Positions 9,642 through 21,173 of a stretch of DNA of 64,000 bases are shown in pieces. Origin of the DNA: Candidatus Enterococcus willemsii (GTDB taxonomy: Bacteria > Bacillota > Bacilli > Lactobacillales > Enterococcaceae); contig NZ_MAEL01000014.1 of the NCBI RefSeq assembly GCF_009933335.1, positions 1 through 64,000 of the forward strand, in the 5' to 3' direction. The notes below the pieces were generated by a model that was not told where the DNA came from, searched no databases, and worked only from the letters and a program-made list of their open reading frames with translations. Numbering within the stretch: the first letter of the stretch is position 1; every line of letters begins with the position of its first letter. The position numbers were made by a program, and so were the translations under genes.

Positions 9642-9913
9642 AATGAAATCATTACGTGCAAAGTAGCAGAATTGATTGTATAGTAATAGTGTAGACAAGT
9701 TGAGAGAAACGAACGGATTAATCTGTTATCACGTGGTGCGAACCCTATGCTCCCAGAAATTCCCTGGGAGATTCGCACTGAAAAAAAGAGGTAAAATGAA
9801 AAAATGATGAGAGAATAAATACGATTATATTTTTATTATCAGAAAAAAATATAATTGGGCGATGTTTATCAAAAATAAGTAGGGTTTTTGACTTGTTTTA
9901 CGAAAAAATCGCC
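9642..9913 (+). promoter_or_regulatory. Putative CRISPR leader with hairpin
   Basis: This AT-rich gene-free region lies directly before the first CRISPR repeat, opposite the end with the degenerate repeat, so it is the expected leader side. A two-part imperfect palindrome occupies 9736-9778: GTGCGAA (9736-9742) pairs with TTCGCAC (9772-9778), and CTCCCAG (9750-9756) with CTGGGAG (9764-9770). From memory, type I-C loci often carry a GTGCGAA...TTCGCAC element between cas2 and the leader. I read all frames here and saw no cas2 or other coding remnant. AT-rich stretch 9820-9910 would hold the crRNA promoter. Confidence 0.6.
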
Positions 9914-10611
9914 GTTGCACTCTTTATGAGTGCATGGATTGAAATTTTGATATAATTCTCCATGTAATCAACTCCTAATGTTGCACTCTTTATGAGTGCA
10001 TGGATTGAAATGAACCATTAGCCAAGTCATTTGACCGTCTAATCAAGGTTGCACTCTTTATGAGTGCATGGATTGAAATTTCGATATTCTCACTATCATT
10101 ATCAATAATCTTGTTGCACTCTTTATGAGTGCATGGATTGAAATTATATTTATATAATACCACCATATTGGTGGTTAGTTGCACTCTTTATGAGTGCATG
10201 GATTGAAATAGCAGTGTCCTCAGTTGACTCTTGTCTCAGGTACGCGTTGCACTCTTTATGAGTGCATGGATTGAAATTTTCGTATCAACAAACACACCAT
10301 AAATATAAGCTGTTGCACTCTTTATGAGTGCATGGATTGAAATAAAAAATGGACGCTGAGGCAGAACGTGATGCGATGTTGCACTCTTTATGAGTGCATG
10401 GATTGAAATAAATGGATAGTCGTATTCATCTACTAATTCTTCCAACGTTGCACTCTTTATGAGTGCATGGATTGAAATATTGACGAGTATTTCCCATCTT
10501 ATGATTACGCTAGTTGCACTCTTTATGAGTGCATGGATTGAAATTTAGACTATCGAATCACAAATGATGATAAACAATTGTTGCACTCTTTATGAGTGCA
10601 CGCATTGAAAT
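9914..10611 (+). CRISPR. CRISPR array, type I-C-like repeat, 11 repeats / 10 spacers
   Basis: A 32-bp repeat, beginning GTTGCACTCTTTATGAGTGC and ending ATTGAAAT, starts at 9914, 9980, 10048, 10113, 10178, 10246, 10312, 10378, 10447, 10513 and 10580. The internal GCACTC/GAGTGC hairpin and the ATTGAAAT end are type I-C characters. The first ten repeats are identical. The eleventh has CGC in place of TGG just after the hairpin, marking the distal end. Spacers are 33-37 bp, all different. No cas gene lies within the window on either side (neighbours are ypiB and secG), so the array is orphaned or served by cas genes elsewhere. Confidence 0.97.
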
Positions 10612-10875
10612 TACTTAGGAGTATGTTCTATAAATAATAAATTGGAAAATTAGCTAGTAGATACTATAAACTTATGAAAAAACTTCTACTTTATACGAGC
10701 ATGCATACTCTTTACAATCAAGGAGGTCTTTATAAGTTTCCAGTACTGTGATTTTTTGACTGCATGTCATTGTAGTATCGTAACACTCGTATCTTAAAAA
10801 CAAGACTTTCACTAGTCAATCAATTGAAAATGTGCTAAAGTATATTAGACGAATAATAGGCAGGAGGTTCCAAAC

Positions 10876-11115
10876 GTGTATAACTTTATATTAGGAACAG
10901 TTATTGTACTTTCAATTATTTTAATTATCGCAATCATGATGCAGCCAAGTAAGCAAAATAGTGCAGCAAGTGCATTTACTGGTGGTGCAGATCAACTTTT
11001 TGGTAAACAAAAAGCACGTGGGTTTGAAGCTGTCATGCAACGAGCAACAGCTATCTTGGGTGCTGTTTGGTTAGTATTACTATTTGTATTAGTATTACTA
11101 TCATCGACTAGATAA
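10876..11115 (+). CDS. secG: Protein translocase subunit SecG
   Basis: Small membrane subunit of the SecYEG channel that assists SecA-driven export. It has 79 aa with two transmembrane helices (about 3-21 and 58-77) and the conserved cytoplasmic loop with SAFTGGADQLFG. Start is GTG 10876 after the RBS GGCAGGAGG. The preceding 264 bp (10612-10875), between the CRISPR array and this gene, hold no gene or clear structure that I can see. The downstream order secG-esterase-rnr-smpB is conserved in Bacilli. Confidence 0.93.
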   Translation: MYNFILGTVIVLSIILIIAIMMQPSKQNSAASAFTGGADQLFGKQKARGFEAVMQRATAILGAVWLVLLFVLVLLSSTR

Positions 11116-11118
11116 TAA

Positions 11119-11156
11119 AAAGAGTTTGAGACGATAATTTCTCAAGCTCTTTTTTT
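11119..11156 (+). terminator. Terminator after secG
   Basis: AAGAGTTTGAG pairs with CTCAAGCTCTT with one mismatch, followed by a T-run. It separates secG from the esterase gene. Confidence 0.8.
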
Positions 11157-11195
11157 AGTTTTAAATGTGGTAAAATGAGTACTGAGGTGTTGAAA

Positions 11196-11954
11196 ATGAA
11201 AAAAATGAGTTTACCTAAACCGCTCTTTGCTGAACATGGCGCTAGAGCAGTCTTATTATTGCATGCTTACTCTGGTAGTCCAAATGATGTGAGGATGCTT
11301 TGTAGATATTTAGAACAAGAAAATTATACAGTATATTCACCAATGTTTGCAGGTCATGGCACATTGAATCCGCAAGATATTTTAAATGAAGAGGTCAATA
11401 CATGGTTTGAAAATACGAAGACAGCAATTCAATTTTTAAAAGACAAAGGCTACCAAGAAATTGCTGTTTTAGGTTTGTCTATGGGTGGTATTATGGCAAT
11501 GGGCGCACTTACCCTGAATGATCCAGCGATTGTTGGTGGAGGAGCTTTTTGTTCGCCAATTTTTAAAACAGAAAATAGTGTACCTGAGAATTTTATTCGT
11601 TATGCTGAAAAAGTATTGAGTTACTCTGATTTTTCAGTTGAGGAGCAACAACGTATGATGTCAGTTATTAAAGAAGATGCTGTGAAGCAACTGGCAGCAA
11701 TTGAAACTTTTGCAAGTGAGGTACAAGCAAAATTAGCCAATATTACAATTCCTGTTTTTTTAGCCCAAGCAGGTCAAGATAAAATGATTGCTCCCGAAAC
11801 TGTCTACCGGACAGCTCAAGCACTTGCTCAAACAAAAATTACGGTGCAATGGTATCCAAATAGTGGTCATGTTATTACCGTAGATCAAGAAAGAAAAGAA
11901 TTTGAAAAAGACGTATTAGCTTTTATAGAGAGCTTGTCTTGGAATGGGGAATAA
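11196..11954 (+). CDS. est: Carboxylesterase / alpha-beta hydrolase (Est30 type)
   Basis: An alpha/beta hydrolase of 252 aa, close in size to Geobacillus Est30 (about 247 aa), which is encoded at the same place between secG and rnr. The oxyanion-hole region LLHAYSGSP, the nucleophile elbow GLSMGG, acid motif QAGQDKMI and catalytic-His motif NSGHVIT are all visible. Likely hydrolyses short- to medium-chain esters in the cytoplasm; natural substrate unknown. ATG 11196 is preferred to ATG 11175 because GAGGTG (11184-11189) is at the right distance, and 11171-11176 looks like a -10 element. Confidence 0.85.
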   Translation: MKKMSLPKPLFAEHGARAVLLLHAYSGSPNDVRMLCRYLEQENYTVYSPMFAGHGTLNPQDILNEEVNTWFENTKTAIQFLKDKGYQEIAVLGLSMGGIMAMGALTLNDPAIVGGGAFCSPIFKTENSVPENFIRYAEKVLSYSDFSVEEQQRMMSVIKEDAVKQLAAIETFASEVQAKLANITIPVFLAQAGQDKMIAPETVYRTAQALAQTKITVQWYPNSGHVITVDQERKEFEKDVLAFIESLSWNGE

Positions 11955-11959
11955 AAATT

Positions 11960-14317
11960 ATGAAAGAAACCATAAAAACAAAAATTTTGCTCTTTATGGA
12001 ACAGAGTCGCAAGCAAAGTTTTTCAATGGAAGAACTAGCAGAAAATCTTCATTTGCAAAAAAGTGACGATTTTAAAGCTTTGGTGCAAACTATAGCGACA
12101 ATGGAAAGAGAAAAATTAATTATTTTCAATAAGAAAGGAAAGATAAAGCTTCCACAAAAACAAGTTGTCGTTGAAGGAACCTTTCGAGCGAATAGTCGAG
12201 GCTTTGGTTTTGTGACAATTGATCCTGAAGAAGCAGATGTATTTATCCCGAAAGAAGCGACCGGTTATGCGATGGATGGTGACACCGTTGCCATCGACAT
12301 TGTGAAACCTGCAGATCCGTTTGGAGATCGAGGGGCCGAAGGGAAAGTTGTCGAAGTACGCAAACGACAAGCTAGCCAAATTGTCGGTGAATTTACGTTA
12401 TTTTCAGAAGAAGAAATTAAAGAATCTGACTTGTATGGTGTGGTTAAACCAAAAGATAAAAAATTAGAAGAATTACAAGTATTTATTGCAGCGGAAGGTA
12501 TTCGTCCAGTTGATGGTAGTATTGTGAGTGTTGAAATTACTCATTATCCTGAAAAAGATTATGCCACAAGTTTGGAAGGGATTGTGAAGCAAGTTATTGG
12601 CCACAAAAATGATCCAGGAATGGACATTTTATCTATCGTTGTTGCCAATGGCATTCCGACTAAATTTCCAGAAGAAGTTTTGGCGGAAGCGAATGCGGTA
12701 CCTGATGAAATTGATCCGAAAGATTTCCCAGAACGTAGAGATTTACGTGATCAACTTATCGTGACAATTGATGGTGAAGATGCCAAAGATTTAGATGATG
12801 CAGTGACAGTGAAAAAATTAGCCAACGGCAATTATTTCTTGGGTGTGCATATTGCAGATGTTTCTTATTATGTGACCGAAGATAGTCAGTTAGATAAAGA
12901 AGCTTTTGAACGTGGCACAAGTGTGTACTTAACAGACCGAGTGATTCCCATGTTGCCACAACGCTTATCAAACGGAATTTGCTCGTTAAATCCTCATGTT
13001 CCTCGTTTAGCAATGAGTTGTGAAATGGAAATTAGCCCAGAAGGTCATGTTATTTCCCACGAGATTTTTCAAAGCATTATCCAAACAACAGAGCGGATGA
13101 CATATACAGCAGTCAATGCTATTTTGGAGGAGCAAGATTCAGAGATAATGGAACGCTATCGAGCATTAGTTCCAATGTTTCAAGAAATGAGGCAATTGCA
13201 TGAAATTTTAGAAGCGATGCGTGTGCGTCGTGGAGCAGTTTCATTTGAAGATAATGAAGCAAAAGTGTTAGTTGACTCAGAAGGTCATCCATTAGAAATC
13301 CAACTTCGTACAAGAGGAATTGGGGAACGATTAATTGAATCGTTTATGTTAGCAGCTAACGAAACAGTAGCAGAACATTTTAATAGTCGAAAACTACCGT
13401 TCATTTATCGTATTCATGAAGATCCCAAAGAAGAAAAGTTACGTCGTTTCTTTGATTTTGCAGCAGCCTTGGGTATTTTAGTCAAACAAACGAAAGGTTC
13501 AATTACTCCAAAAGATTTACAAAAAGTAGTGGAAGATGTTGCAGATAAACCAGAGTCTATGGTGATTAATACGATGCTATTACGTAGTATGCAACAAGCA
13601 AAATATTCAGAAGAAAACTATGGTCACTATGGTCTAGCAGCCGACTATTATACGCATTTTACCTCACCAATTCGTCGTTATCCAGATTTGATTGTTCATC
13701 GTTTGATTCGTTCTTATGCACAAGATCGAACCGAAGAAAATCAAGAAAAATGGGCAGAAGCGCTACCGGATATTGCCCTGCATAGCTCGCAAATGGAGCG
13801 ACGCGCAGTGGAAGCGGAACGTGAAGTGGATTCGTTGAAAAAAGCCGAATTTATGGCAGATCATATCGATGAAGAGTTTGATGGGATTATTAGCTCGGTT
13901 GTCAAATTTGGATTATTCATTGAATTACCAAATACGATTGAAGGATTAATTCATATCAATGACTTGAAACAAGACTACTTCCATTATTTGGAAAACCATT
14001 TGGCATTAGTTGGTGAACGTACGGGCATGACTTTCAAAATTGGTCAAAAAGTACGTATTCGTGTTGTAAAAGCTGATCCAGAAACACGAGAAATTGATTT
14101 TGAGTTGATCGAAGCAGAAGATATTCCATCATTAACAGATATCAATAAGAATCGTAGACAAAGACGAAATAAACCAAAAAAACAGTATAAATCAACAGAG
14201 GAAAAAGAAACAAAATACGGCAAAAAACCAAAAGAGAAACATAAAAAAGGGAAAAAGAAACCTTTTTACAAAAGTGTAGTTAAAAAAAAGGGAAAAAAAG
14301 CCGATAAGAAAAAATAG
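11960..14317 (+). CDS. rnr: Ribonuclease R
   Basis: 3'-5' processive exoribonuclease able to degrade structured RNA, including with SmpB-tmRNA in nonstop mRNA decay. The 785-aa protein has an N-terminal winged-helix domain, two cold-shock domains (the first with GTFRANSRGFGFV), the RNB catalytic domain with Mg2+-binding DGEDAKDLDDAV, a C-terminal S1 domain (FDGIISSVVKFGLFIELPN) and a long Lys-rich tail. ATG 11960 has GGGGA as RBS; an in-frame ATG at 11939 lies inside est. Starts 5 bp after est and is followed by smpB. Confidence 0.96.
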   Translation: MKETIKTKILLFMEQSRKQSFSMEELAENLHLQKSDDFKALVQTIATMEREKLIIFNKKGKIKLPQKQVVVEGTFRANSRGFGFVTIDPEEADVFIPKEATGYAMDGDTVAIDIVKPADPFGDRGAEGKVVEVRKRQASQIVGEFTLFSEEEIKESDLYGVVKPKDKKLEELQVFIAAEGIRPVDGSIVSVEITHYPEKDYATSLEGIVKQVIGHKNDPGMDILSIVVANGIPTKFPEEVLAEANAVPDEIDPKDFPERRDLRDQLIVTIDGEDAKDLDDAVTVKKLANGNYFLGVHIADVSYYVTEDSQLDKEAFERGTSVYLTDRVIPMLPQRLSNGICSLNPHVPRLAMSCEMEISPEGHVISHEIFQSIIQTTERMTYTAVNAILEEQDSEIMERYRALVPMFQEMRQLHEILEAMRVRRGAVSFEDNEAKVLVDSEGHPLEIQLRTRGIGERLIESFMLAANETVAEHFNSRKLPFIYRIHEDPKEEKLRRFFDFAAALGILVKQTKGSITPKDLQKVVEDVADKPESMVINTMLLRSMQQAKYSEENYGHYGLAADYYTHFTSPIRRYPDLIVHRLIRSYAQDRTEENQEKWAEALPDIALHSSQMERRAVEAEREVDSLKKAEFMADHIDEEFDGIISSVVKFGLFIELPNTIEGLIHINDLKQDYFHYLENHLALVGERTGMTFKIGQKVRIRVVKADPETREIDFELIEAEDIPSLTDINKNRRQRRNKPKKQYKSTEEKETKYGKKPKEKHKKGKKKPFYKSVVKKKGKKADKKK

Positions 14318-14338
14318 TAGGTAATTGGAGGAAACACA

Positions 14339-14797
14339 ATGCCAAAAGGTGAAGGAAATCTCATTGCACAAAACAGAAAAGCAAGACATGATTATACTAT
14401 TGTCGACACTATTGAGGCGGGGATTGTTTTACAAGGAACGGAAATAAAATCTATTCGGAATAGTCGAATTAACTTAAAAGATGGATTTGTCCGTATTCGT
14501 AACGGAGAAGCTTTTCTCTATAACGTGCATATCAGTCCATATGAACAAGGGAATATCTTCAATCATGATCCTTTACGTACTCGTAAATTACTTCTTCATA
14601 AGAAGCAAATAACGAAATTATTAGGTGAAACGAAAAATACTGGGATGACAATTGTTCCATTAAAAGTTTACCTAAAAGATGGTTATGCTAAAGTGTTAAT
14701 TGGATTAGCTAAAGGAAAACGCGATTACGATAAGCGAGAAACATTAAAACGAAAAGATCAAGATCGTCAATTGCAGCGTGTGATGAAAAACTTCTGA
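14339..14797 (+). CDS. smpB: SsrA-binding protein SmpB
   Basis: Binds tmRNA and delivers it to stalled ribosomes for trans-translation. It has 152 aa, slightly short but normal. The oligonucleotide-binding fold is seen from [18 protein letters not shown] through [18 protein letters not shown], and the basic C-terminal tail ([20 protein letters not shown]) is intact. RBS GGAGG. It begins 21 bp after rnr, in the same operon. The tmRNA gene itself is not seen downstream; only about 300 bp separate smpB from atpB. Confidence 0.96.
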   Translation: MPKGEGNLIAQNRKARHDYTIVDTIEAGIVLQGTEIKSIRNSRINLKDGFVRIRNGEAFLYNVHISPYEQGNIFNHDPLRTRKLLLHKKQITKLLGETKNTGMTIVPLKVYLKDGYAKVLIGLAKGKRDYDKRETLKRKDQDRQLQRVMKNF

Positions 14798-14805
14798 TAT
14801 TCTTT

Positions 14806-14840
14806 GGAAATAAAGAAAAGATGGTCTTTTCTTTATTTCC
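14806..14840 (+). terminator. Perfect inverted repeat after smpB, probable terminator
   Basis: GGAAATAAAGAAAAGA (14806-14821) and its exact complement (14825-14840) make a 16-bp stem with a 3-nt loop. There is no T-run right after it, so termination may be less efficient than at other sites here. The remaining 14841-14987 is AT-rich with no gene seen. Confidence 0.6.
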
Positions 14841-14987
14841 CACATGCTTGTTACGAAATGTGCAAAATCGGTTGTGAAAATTGCTTTTTTTGTTTGTATA
14901 AATGTTATTATTAATAAAATTTAGCTTTTCTTAATTTTTGATTCGTTTTTCAAATAGGCTGAAATGTCCTATTTTACTGAAAAAACT

Positions 14988-15016
14988 TTGAAATTTTCCT
15001 TATATGGTGGTATGAT
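14988..15016 (+). promoter_or_regulatory. atp operon promoter
   Basis: TTGAAA (14988-14993) and TATGAT (15011-15016) with a 17-bp spacer, 88 bp before the atpB start. Confidence 0.65.
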
Positions 15017-15034
15017 ACCGATTGTTACTACAAC

Positions 15035-15077
15035 TGTGAAAAAAATTGCACAAACTATTTTTTTTCACAAGTGTGCA
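15035..15077 (+). promoter_or_regulatory. Alternative hairpins in atp 5' leader
   Basis: TGTGAAAAAAA (15035-15045) is exactly complementary to TTTTTTTCACA (15059-15069). A competing pairing is TGCACA (15047-15052) with TGTGCA (15072-15077). The two helices interlock and cannot both form as simple hairpins. The first ends upstream of the atpB RBS (15091-15098). A regulatory role is inference only. Confidence 0.4.
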
Positions 15078-15103
15078 GATTATAGGAAAAGAGGTGAGAA
15101 ATT

Positions 15104-15823
15104 TTGGAAGAACGTTCACTGCTGTTTCAAATAGGTCCCATTTGGTTTGATGGAACAGTCATACTCATGACGTTACTTACGTGTATTATCGTTTTTGCTG
15201 TTGTTTTTATTTGCACACGTAATTTAAAAATGAAACCGACAGGTAAGCAAAATTTTATTGAATATGCAATTGACTTTGTTCGAGGGATTGTTTCAGATCA
15301 GTTACCTAAGAAAGATATTAATAATTACCATTTCTTAGGTTTTACGCTGTTTCTCTTTATTTTAGTAGCAAATGAAATTGGTTTAGTGACAAAAATTGTG
15401 ACAGCCGACGAAATTAATCTATGGAAAAGTCCAACTGCGGATCCCTTTGTGACATTGAGTTTGGCGTTAATGGTTATCTTGTTAACACATTATTTTGGTG
15501 TGAAGGAGCTGGGATTCAAAACCTATTTTAAAAACTCATATCTTACACCAGTAAGTATTATTCTCCCAATTAAACTTTTGGAAGAGTTTACCAATGTAAT
15601 TAGTTTAGGTTTGCGTTTATATGGAAATATTTTCGCGGGGGAAGTTCTTTTAGGATTGATCGTTTCGATGGTAAATAATATGGGGTGGTTAGCATTACCG
15701 CTAGCAATTCCATTAGAAATGATTTGGATTGGCTTCTCATTATTTATTGGAGCAATTCAAGCTTATGTATTTGTAACATTGACTATGGTATTCTTAAGTC
15801 ACAAAATTGAATTAGAAGAATAA
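15104..15823 (+). CDS. atpB: F-type ATP synthase subunit a
   Basis: Membrane subunit that forms the proton half-channels against the c-ring. It has 239 aa with about five or six transmembrane helices; the essential Arg is in the conserved LGLRLYGNIFAGE motif (helix 4). Start is TTG 15104 with GAGGTGAG upstream at good spacing; no nearby ATG fits. First gene of the atpBEFHAGDC operon. In enterococci this enzyme mainly hydrolyses ATP to pump protons out and control pH. Confidence 0.95.
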   Translation: MEERSLLFQIGPIWFDGTVILMTLLTCIIVFAVVFICTRNLKMKPTGKQNFIEYAIDFVRGIVSDQLPKKDINNYHFLGFTLFLFILVANEIGLVTKIVTADEINLWKSPTADPFVTLSLALMVILLTHYFGVKELGFKTYFKNSYLTPVSIILPIKLLEEFTNVISLGLRLYGNIFAGEVLLGLIVSMVNNMGWLALPLAIPLEMIWIGFSLFIGAIQAYVFVTLTMVFLSHKIELEE

Positions 15824-15851
15824 AGAAGATATTTTAGGAGGAAGAATTATT

Positions 15852-16064
15852 ATGGAATTTATCGCAGCAGGAATGGCTATTATCGGATCAGCATTAGGAG
15901 CAGCATATGGTAACTCTCAAGTAGTTAAGCAAGCATTGGAATCAATGGCTCGCCAACCAGAAATGGTGAAAGAATTACGTTCAAACATGATTTTAGGGAT
16001 GGCATTTATCGAAGCTGTGCCAATCTTAGGTATCGTTATTGCTTTACTTCTAGTTTTAAAATAA
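15852..16064 (+). CDS. atpE: F-type ATP synthase subunit c
   Basis: Proteolipid of the rotor ring: 70 aa, two transmembrane helices joined by the polar loop ARQPEM, with the proton-carrying carboxylate Glu54 in AFIEAVPILG. The helix-1 glycine motif for ring packing (GSALGAAYG) is present. Very strong RBS (AGGAGGA). Followed by a terminator-like hairpin inside the operon (16077-16108), which could raise atpE transcript relative to the downstream genes, in keeping with the many c copies per complex. Confidence 0.96.
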   Translation: MEFIAAGMAIIGSALGAAYGNSQVVKQALESMARQPEMVKELRSNMILGMAFIEAVPILGIVIALLLVLK

Positions 16065-16076
16065 GACTAACAAAAT

Positions 16077-16108
16077 AAAGCAGAAGTATGGACTCTTCTG
16101 CTTTTTTT
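16077..16108 (+). terminator. Intra-operon terminator-like hairpin after atpE
   Basis: AAAGCAGAAG (16077-16086) pairs perfectly with CTTCTGCTTT (16095-16104) around an 8-nt loop, followed by T to 16108. It lies between atpE and atpF, which otherwise continue in the same operon. It looks like a partial terminator or an mRNA 3'-end stabiliser. Confidence 0.75.
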
Positions 16109-16162
16109 GCGAGAAGTAAGCGACAAATAAAAGAGACAAAAATTTAAAAGGAGTTGTAGTGT

Positions 16163-16693
16163 ATGTTTAATTTATCTGTTTTATCAGTAGCAGAAGTACA
16201 CAATACAATGATAAGTAATATCCTTGTAGTTACAGGTTCATTTGTTCTCTTACTTGTACTTTTAAAGATTTTTGCATGGGACTCTATCGCATCAATCATG
16301 AAAAAACGTGAAGACAAGATTGCCAATGATTTAGATTCAGCCGAACAGTCTCGGATTGAAGCTGCCAAATTAGCAGATGAAAGAAAAGAACAGCTGTCTC
16401 AGTCACGCTCAGAAGCAGCTGAAATTATCAAACGCGCGAAAGACAGTGGGGAAGTGAGCCGCCAAACAATTTTAAATAATGCAAAAGAAGAAGTGTCTCA
16501 TTTAAAAGAAAAAGCGCAAAATGACATTTCAATGGAACGTCAAACAGCATTGGCTTCTGTGAAAGATGAAGTTGCGGAGATCTCTCTTCAAATTGCTGAA
16601 AAATTATTGAGCCAAGAAATTTCTCTTGAATCTCATCAAGAATTGATTGATGAATGTATTGAAGGGTTAGGAACACAAGATGAAGCTCGATAA
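16163..16693 (+). CDS. atpF: F-type ATP synthase subunit b
   Basis: Peripheral stalk subunit: 176 aa, one N-terminal transmembrane helix (about residues 14-36), then a long charged coiled coil (KKREDKIANDLDSAEQSRIE onward) that reaches the F1 head. RBS AAAGGAG. Its last 14 bases overlap atpH, showing tight coupling. Confidence 0.95.
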   Translation: MFNLSVLSVAEVHNTMISNILVVTGSFVLLLVLLKIFAWDSIASIMKKREDKIANDLDSAEQSRIEAAKLADERKEQLSQSRSEAAEIIKRAKDSGEVSRQTILNNAKEEVSHLKEKAQNDISMERQTALASVKDEVAEISLQIAEKLLSQEISLESHQELIDECIEGLGTQDEAR

Positions 16694-17222
16694 ATTAACA
16701 GTTGCAAGACGTTATGGCAAAGCATTATTTGAGCTGGCGGTCGAATCAAAGCAAGCCGAAGATGTCTACAATGAGTTGTTGAAAGTACGAGGCATATTTG
16801 AGGAAATTCCTGAATTAGGAGACTTATTAAGTGATGTTCGATTAGAAAATGACGAAAAGCGTCAAATTATGGATAACTTATTAGAAGGTTTTACAGGTAT
16901 TGTGCATAATGCGCTTGAAGTGATTTATCAATACAACCGAATGTATGATATGCCGCTGATTATTGATGAATATGAAAAAAGATTTAATGATAAACGAGGC
17001 GTTTTATTAGGTAGCGTGACAACTGCTGTACCTTTGACGGAAAGTCAACGACAAGTTTTGTCTAACAAAGCTGCGGAACGTTTCGGTTACAAAACTGCGC
17101 AATTAAAAGAAATAGTGAATCCTGATATACTCGGTGGAATGGTTTTTGAAGCCAATCATCGTGTGATTGATGGGAGTATAAAAAGCCGTTTAGAATATTT
17201 ACGTAAGGAATTACGCAAATAA
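16680..17222 (+). CDS. atpH: F-type ATP synthase subunit delta
   Basis: Links the b-subunit stalk to the top of the alpha/beta hexamer. It has 180 aa with the N-terminal helical domain (VARRYGKALFELAVE) and the C-terminal signature VNPDILGGMVFE...IDGSIKSRL. It starts within the last codons of atpF. Confidence 0.95.
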   Translation: MKLDKLTVARRYGKALFELAVESKQAEDVYNELLKVRGIFEEIPELGDLLSDVRLENDEKRQIMDNLLEGFTGIVHNALEVIYQYNRMYDMPLIIDEYEKRFNDKRGVLLGSVTTAVPLTESQRQVLSNKAAERFGYKTAQLKEIVNPDILGGMVFEANHRVIDGSIKSRLEYLRKELRK

Positions 17223-17234
17223 TACAAAGAGTAA

Positions 17235-18809
<1,575 letters not shown>

Positions 18810-18824
18810 AAGAGGTGAAGAAAA

Positions 18825-19727
18825 ATGGGGGCTTCTCTAAATGAAATTAAACAACGTATAACTTCGACGAAGAAGACCAGTCAGATCACCAAAGCCATGC
18901 AGATGGTTTCGGCTTCGAAACTAACAAAATCAGAAGCGCATTCTACTCAATTTCAAATTTATGCTGAAAAAGTGCGTGAATTAGTCACACACATTGCAAA
19001 ACAACAATTAACAACGATTCAAGGCTCAGATGATTTTGATGAATTAGATTTTAATAGCATGTTAATTAGCCGACCAGTTAAAAAAACTGGTTACATTGTG
19101 ATTACTTCCGATGGTGGTTTAGTAGGTGGTTATAATAGTTCGATTTTGAAGCAAATGATGACAATGTTAGAAAAAGACCATCGCGCTGTGGACGAATATG
19201 TGATGATTGCGATTGGTGGCGTAGGTGCTGATTTTTTCAAAGCGAGAGGTATCAATATCGCGTATGAGTTACGTCACCTATCTGATCAACCGAGTTTTGA
19301 AGAAGTAAGAAAAATTGTCAATTTGACAACTTCTATGTATCAAAATGAAGTATTTGATGAATTGTATGTTTGTTACAATCATCATGTAAATTCATTGACC
19401 AGCCAATTTCGTGTTGAAAAAATGTTACCCATTTCTGGTATTGATCCAGAAGGTGCAACAGTATATGAACAAGAGTATATTTTTGAGCCTTCCAAAGAAG
19501 TGATTTTAAACCAATTATTACCACAATATGCGGAAAGTTTGATTTATGGCGCAATTGTTGATGCAAAGACAGCAGAACATGCAGCTGGTATGACAGCAAT
19601 GAAGACAGCGACAGATAATGCATCAAATATTATTGATGACTTAACGATTTCTTATAATCGTGCGCGTCAAGGGGCAATTACCCAAGAGATTACTGAAATT
19701 GTTGGTGGAGCAGCCGCTCTCGAATAA
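18825..19727 (+). CDS. atpG: F-type ATP synthase subunit gamma
   Basis: Central rotor shaft of F1. It has 300 aa: N- and C-terminal helices that form the coiled-coil shaft ([39 protein letters not shown], signature near the end) around a Rossmann-like middle domain. RBS AGAGGTGA. 15 bp after atpA. Confidence 0.96.
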   Translation: MGASLNEIKQRITSTKKTSQITKAMQMVSASKLTKSEAHSTQFQIYAEKVRELVTHIAKQQLTTIQGSDDFDELDFNSMLISRPVKKTGYIVITSDGGLVGGYNSSILKQMMTMLEKDHRAVDEYVMIAIGGVGADFFKARGINIAYELRHLSDQPSFEEVRKIVNLTTSMYQNEVFDELYVCYNHHVNSLTSQFRVEKMLPISGIDPEGATVYEQEYIFEPSKEVILNQLLPQYAESLIYGAIVDAKTAEHAAGMTAMKTATDNASNIIDDLTISYNRARQGAITQEITEIVGGAAALE

Positions 19728-19735
19728 TTTCGTGA

Positions 19736-21160
<1,425 letters not shown>

Positions 21161-21173
21161 AAAGAGGTGCCTT

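Noticed and set aside
9642-9913. cas2 remnant in the leader
   Set aside because: No frame gives a cas2-like sequence; only the hairpin and AT-rich DNA are present.
9990-10445. Minus-strand ORFs with repeated HALIKSAT-like peptides
   Set aside because: They are translations of the CRISPR repeats and spacers, with no RBS.
10612-10875. Gene or mobile remnant between CRISPR and secG
   Set aside because: No ORF with RBS, no inverted repeats and no further CRISPR repeat were seen.
14798-15103. tmRNA gene (ssrA) after smpB
   Set aside because: Interval is too short and shows neither a tRNA-like end nor a tag ORF.
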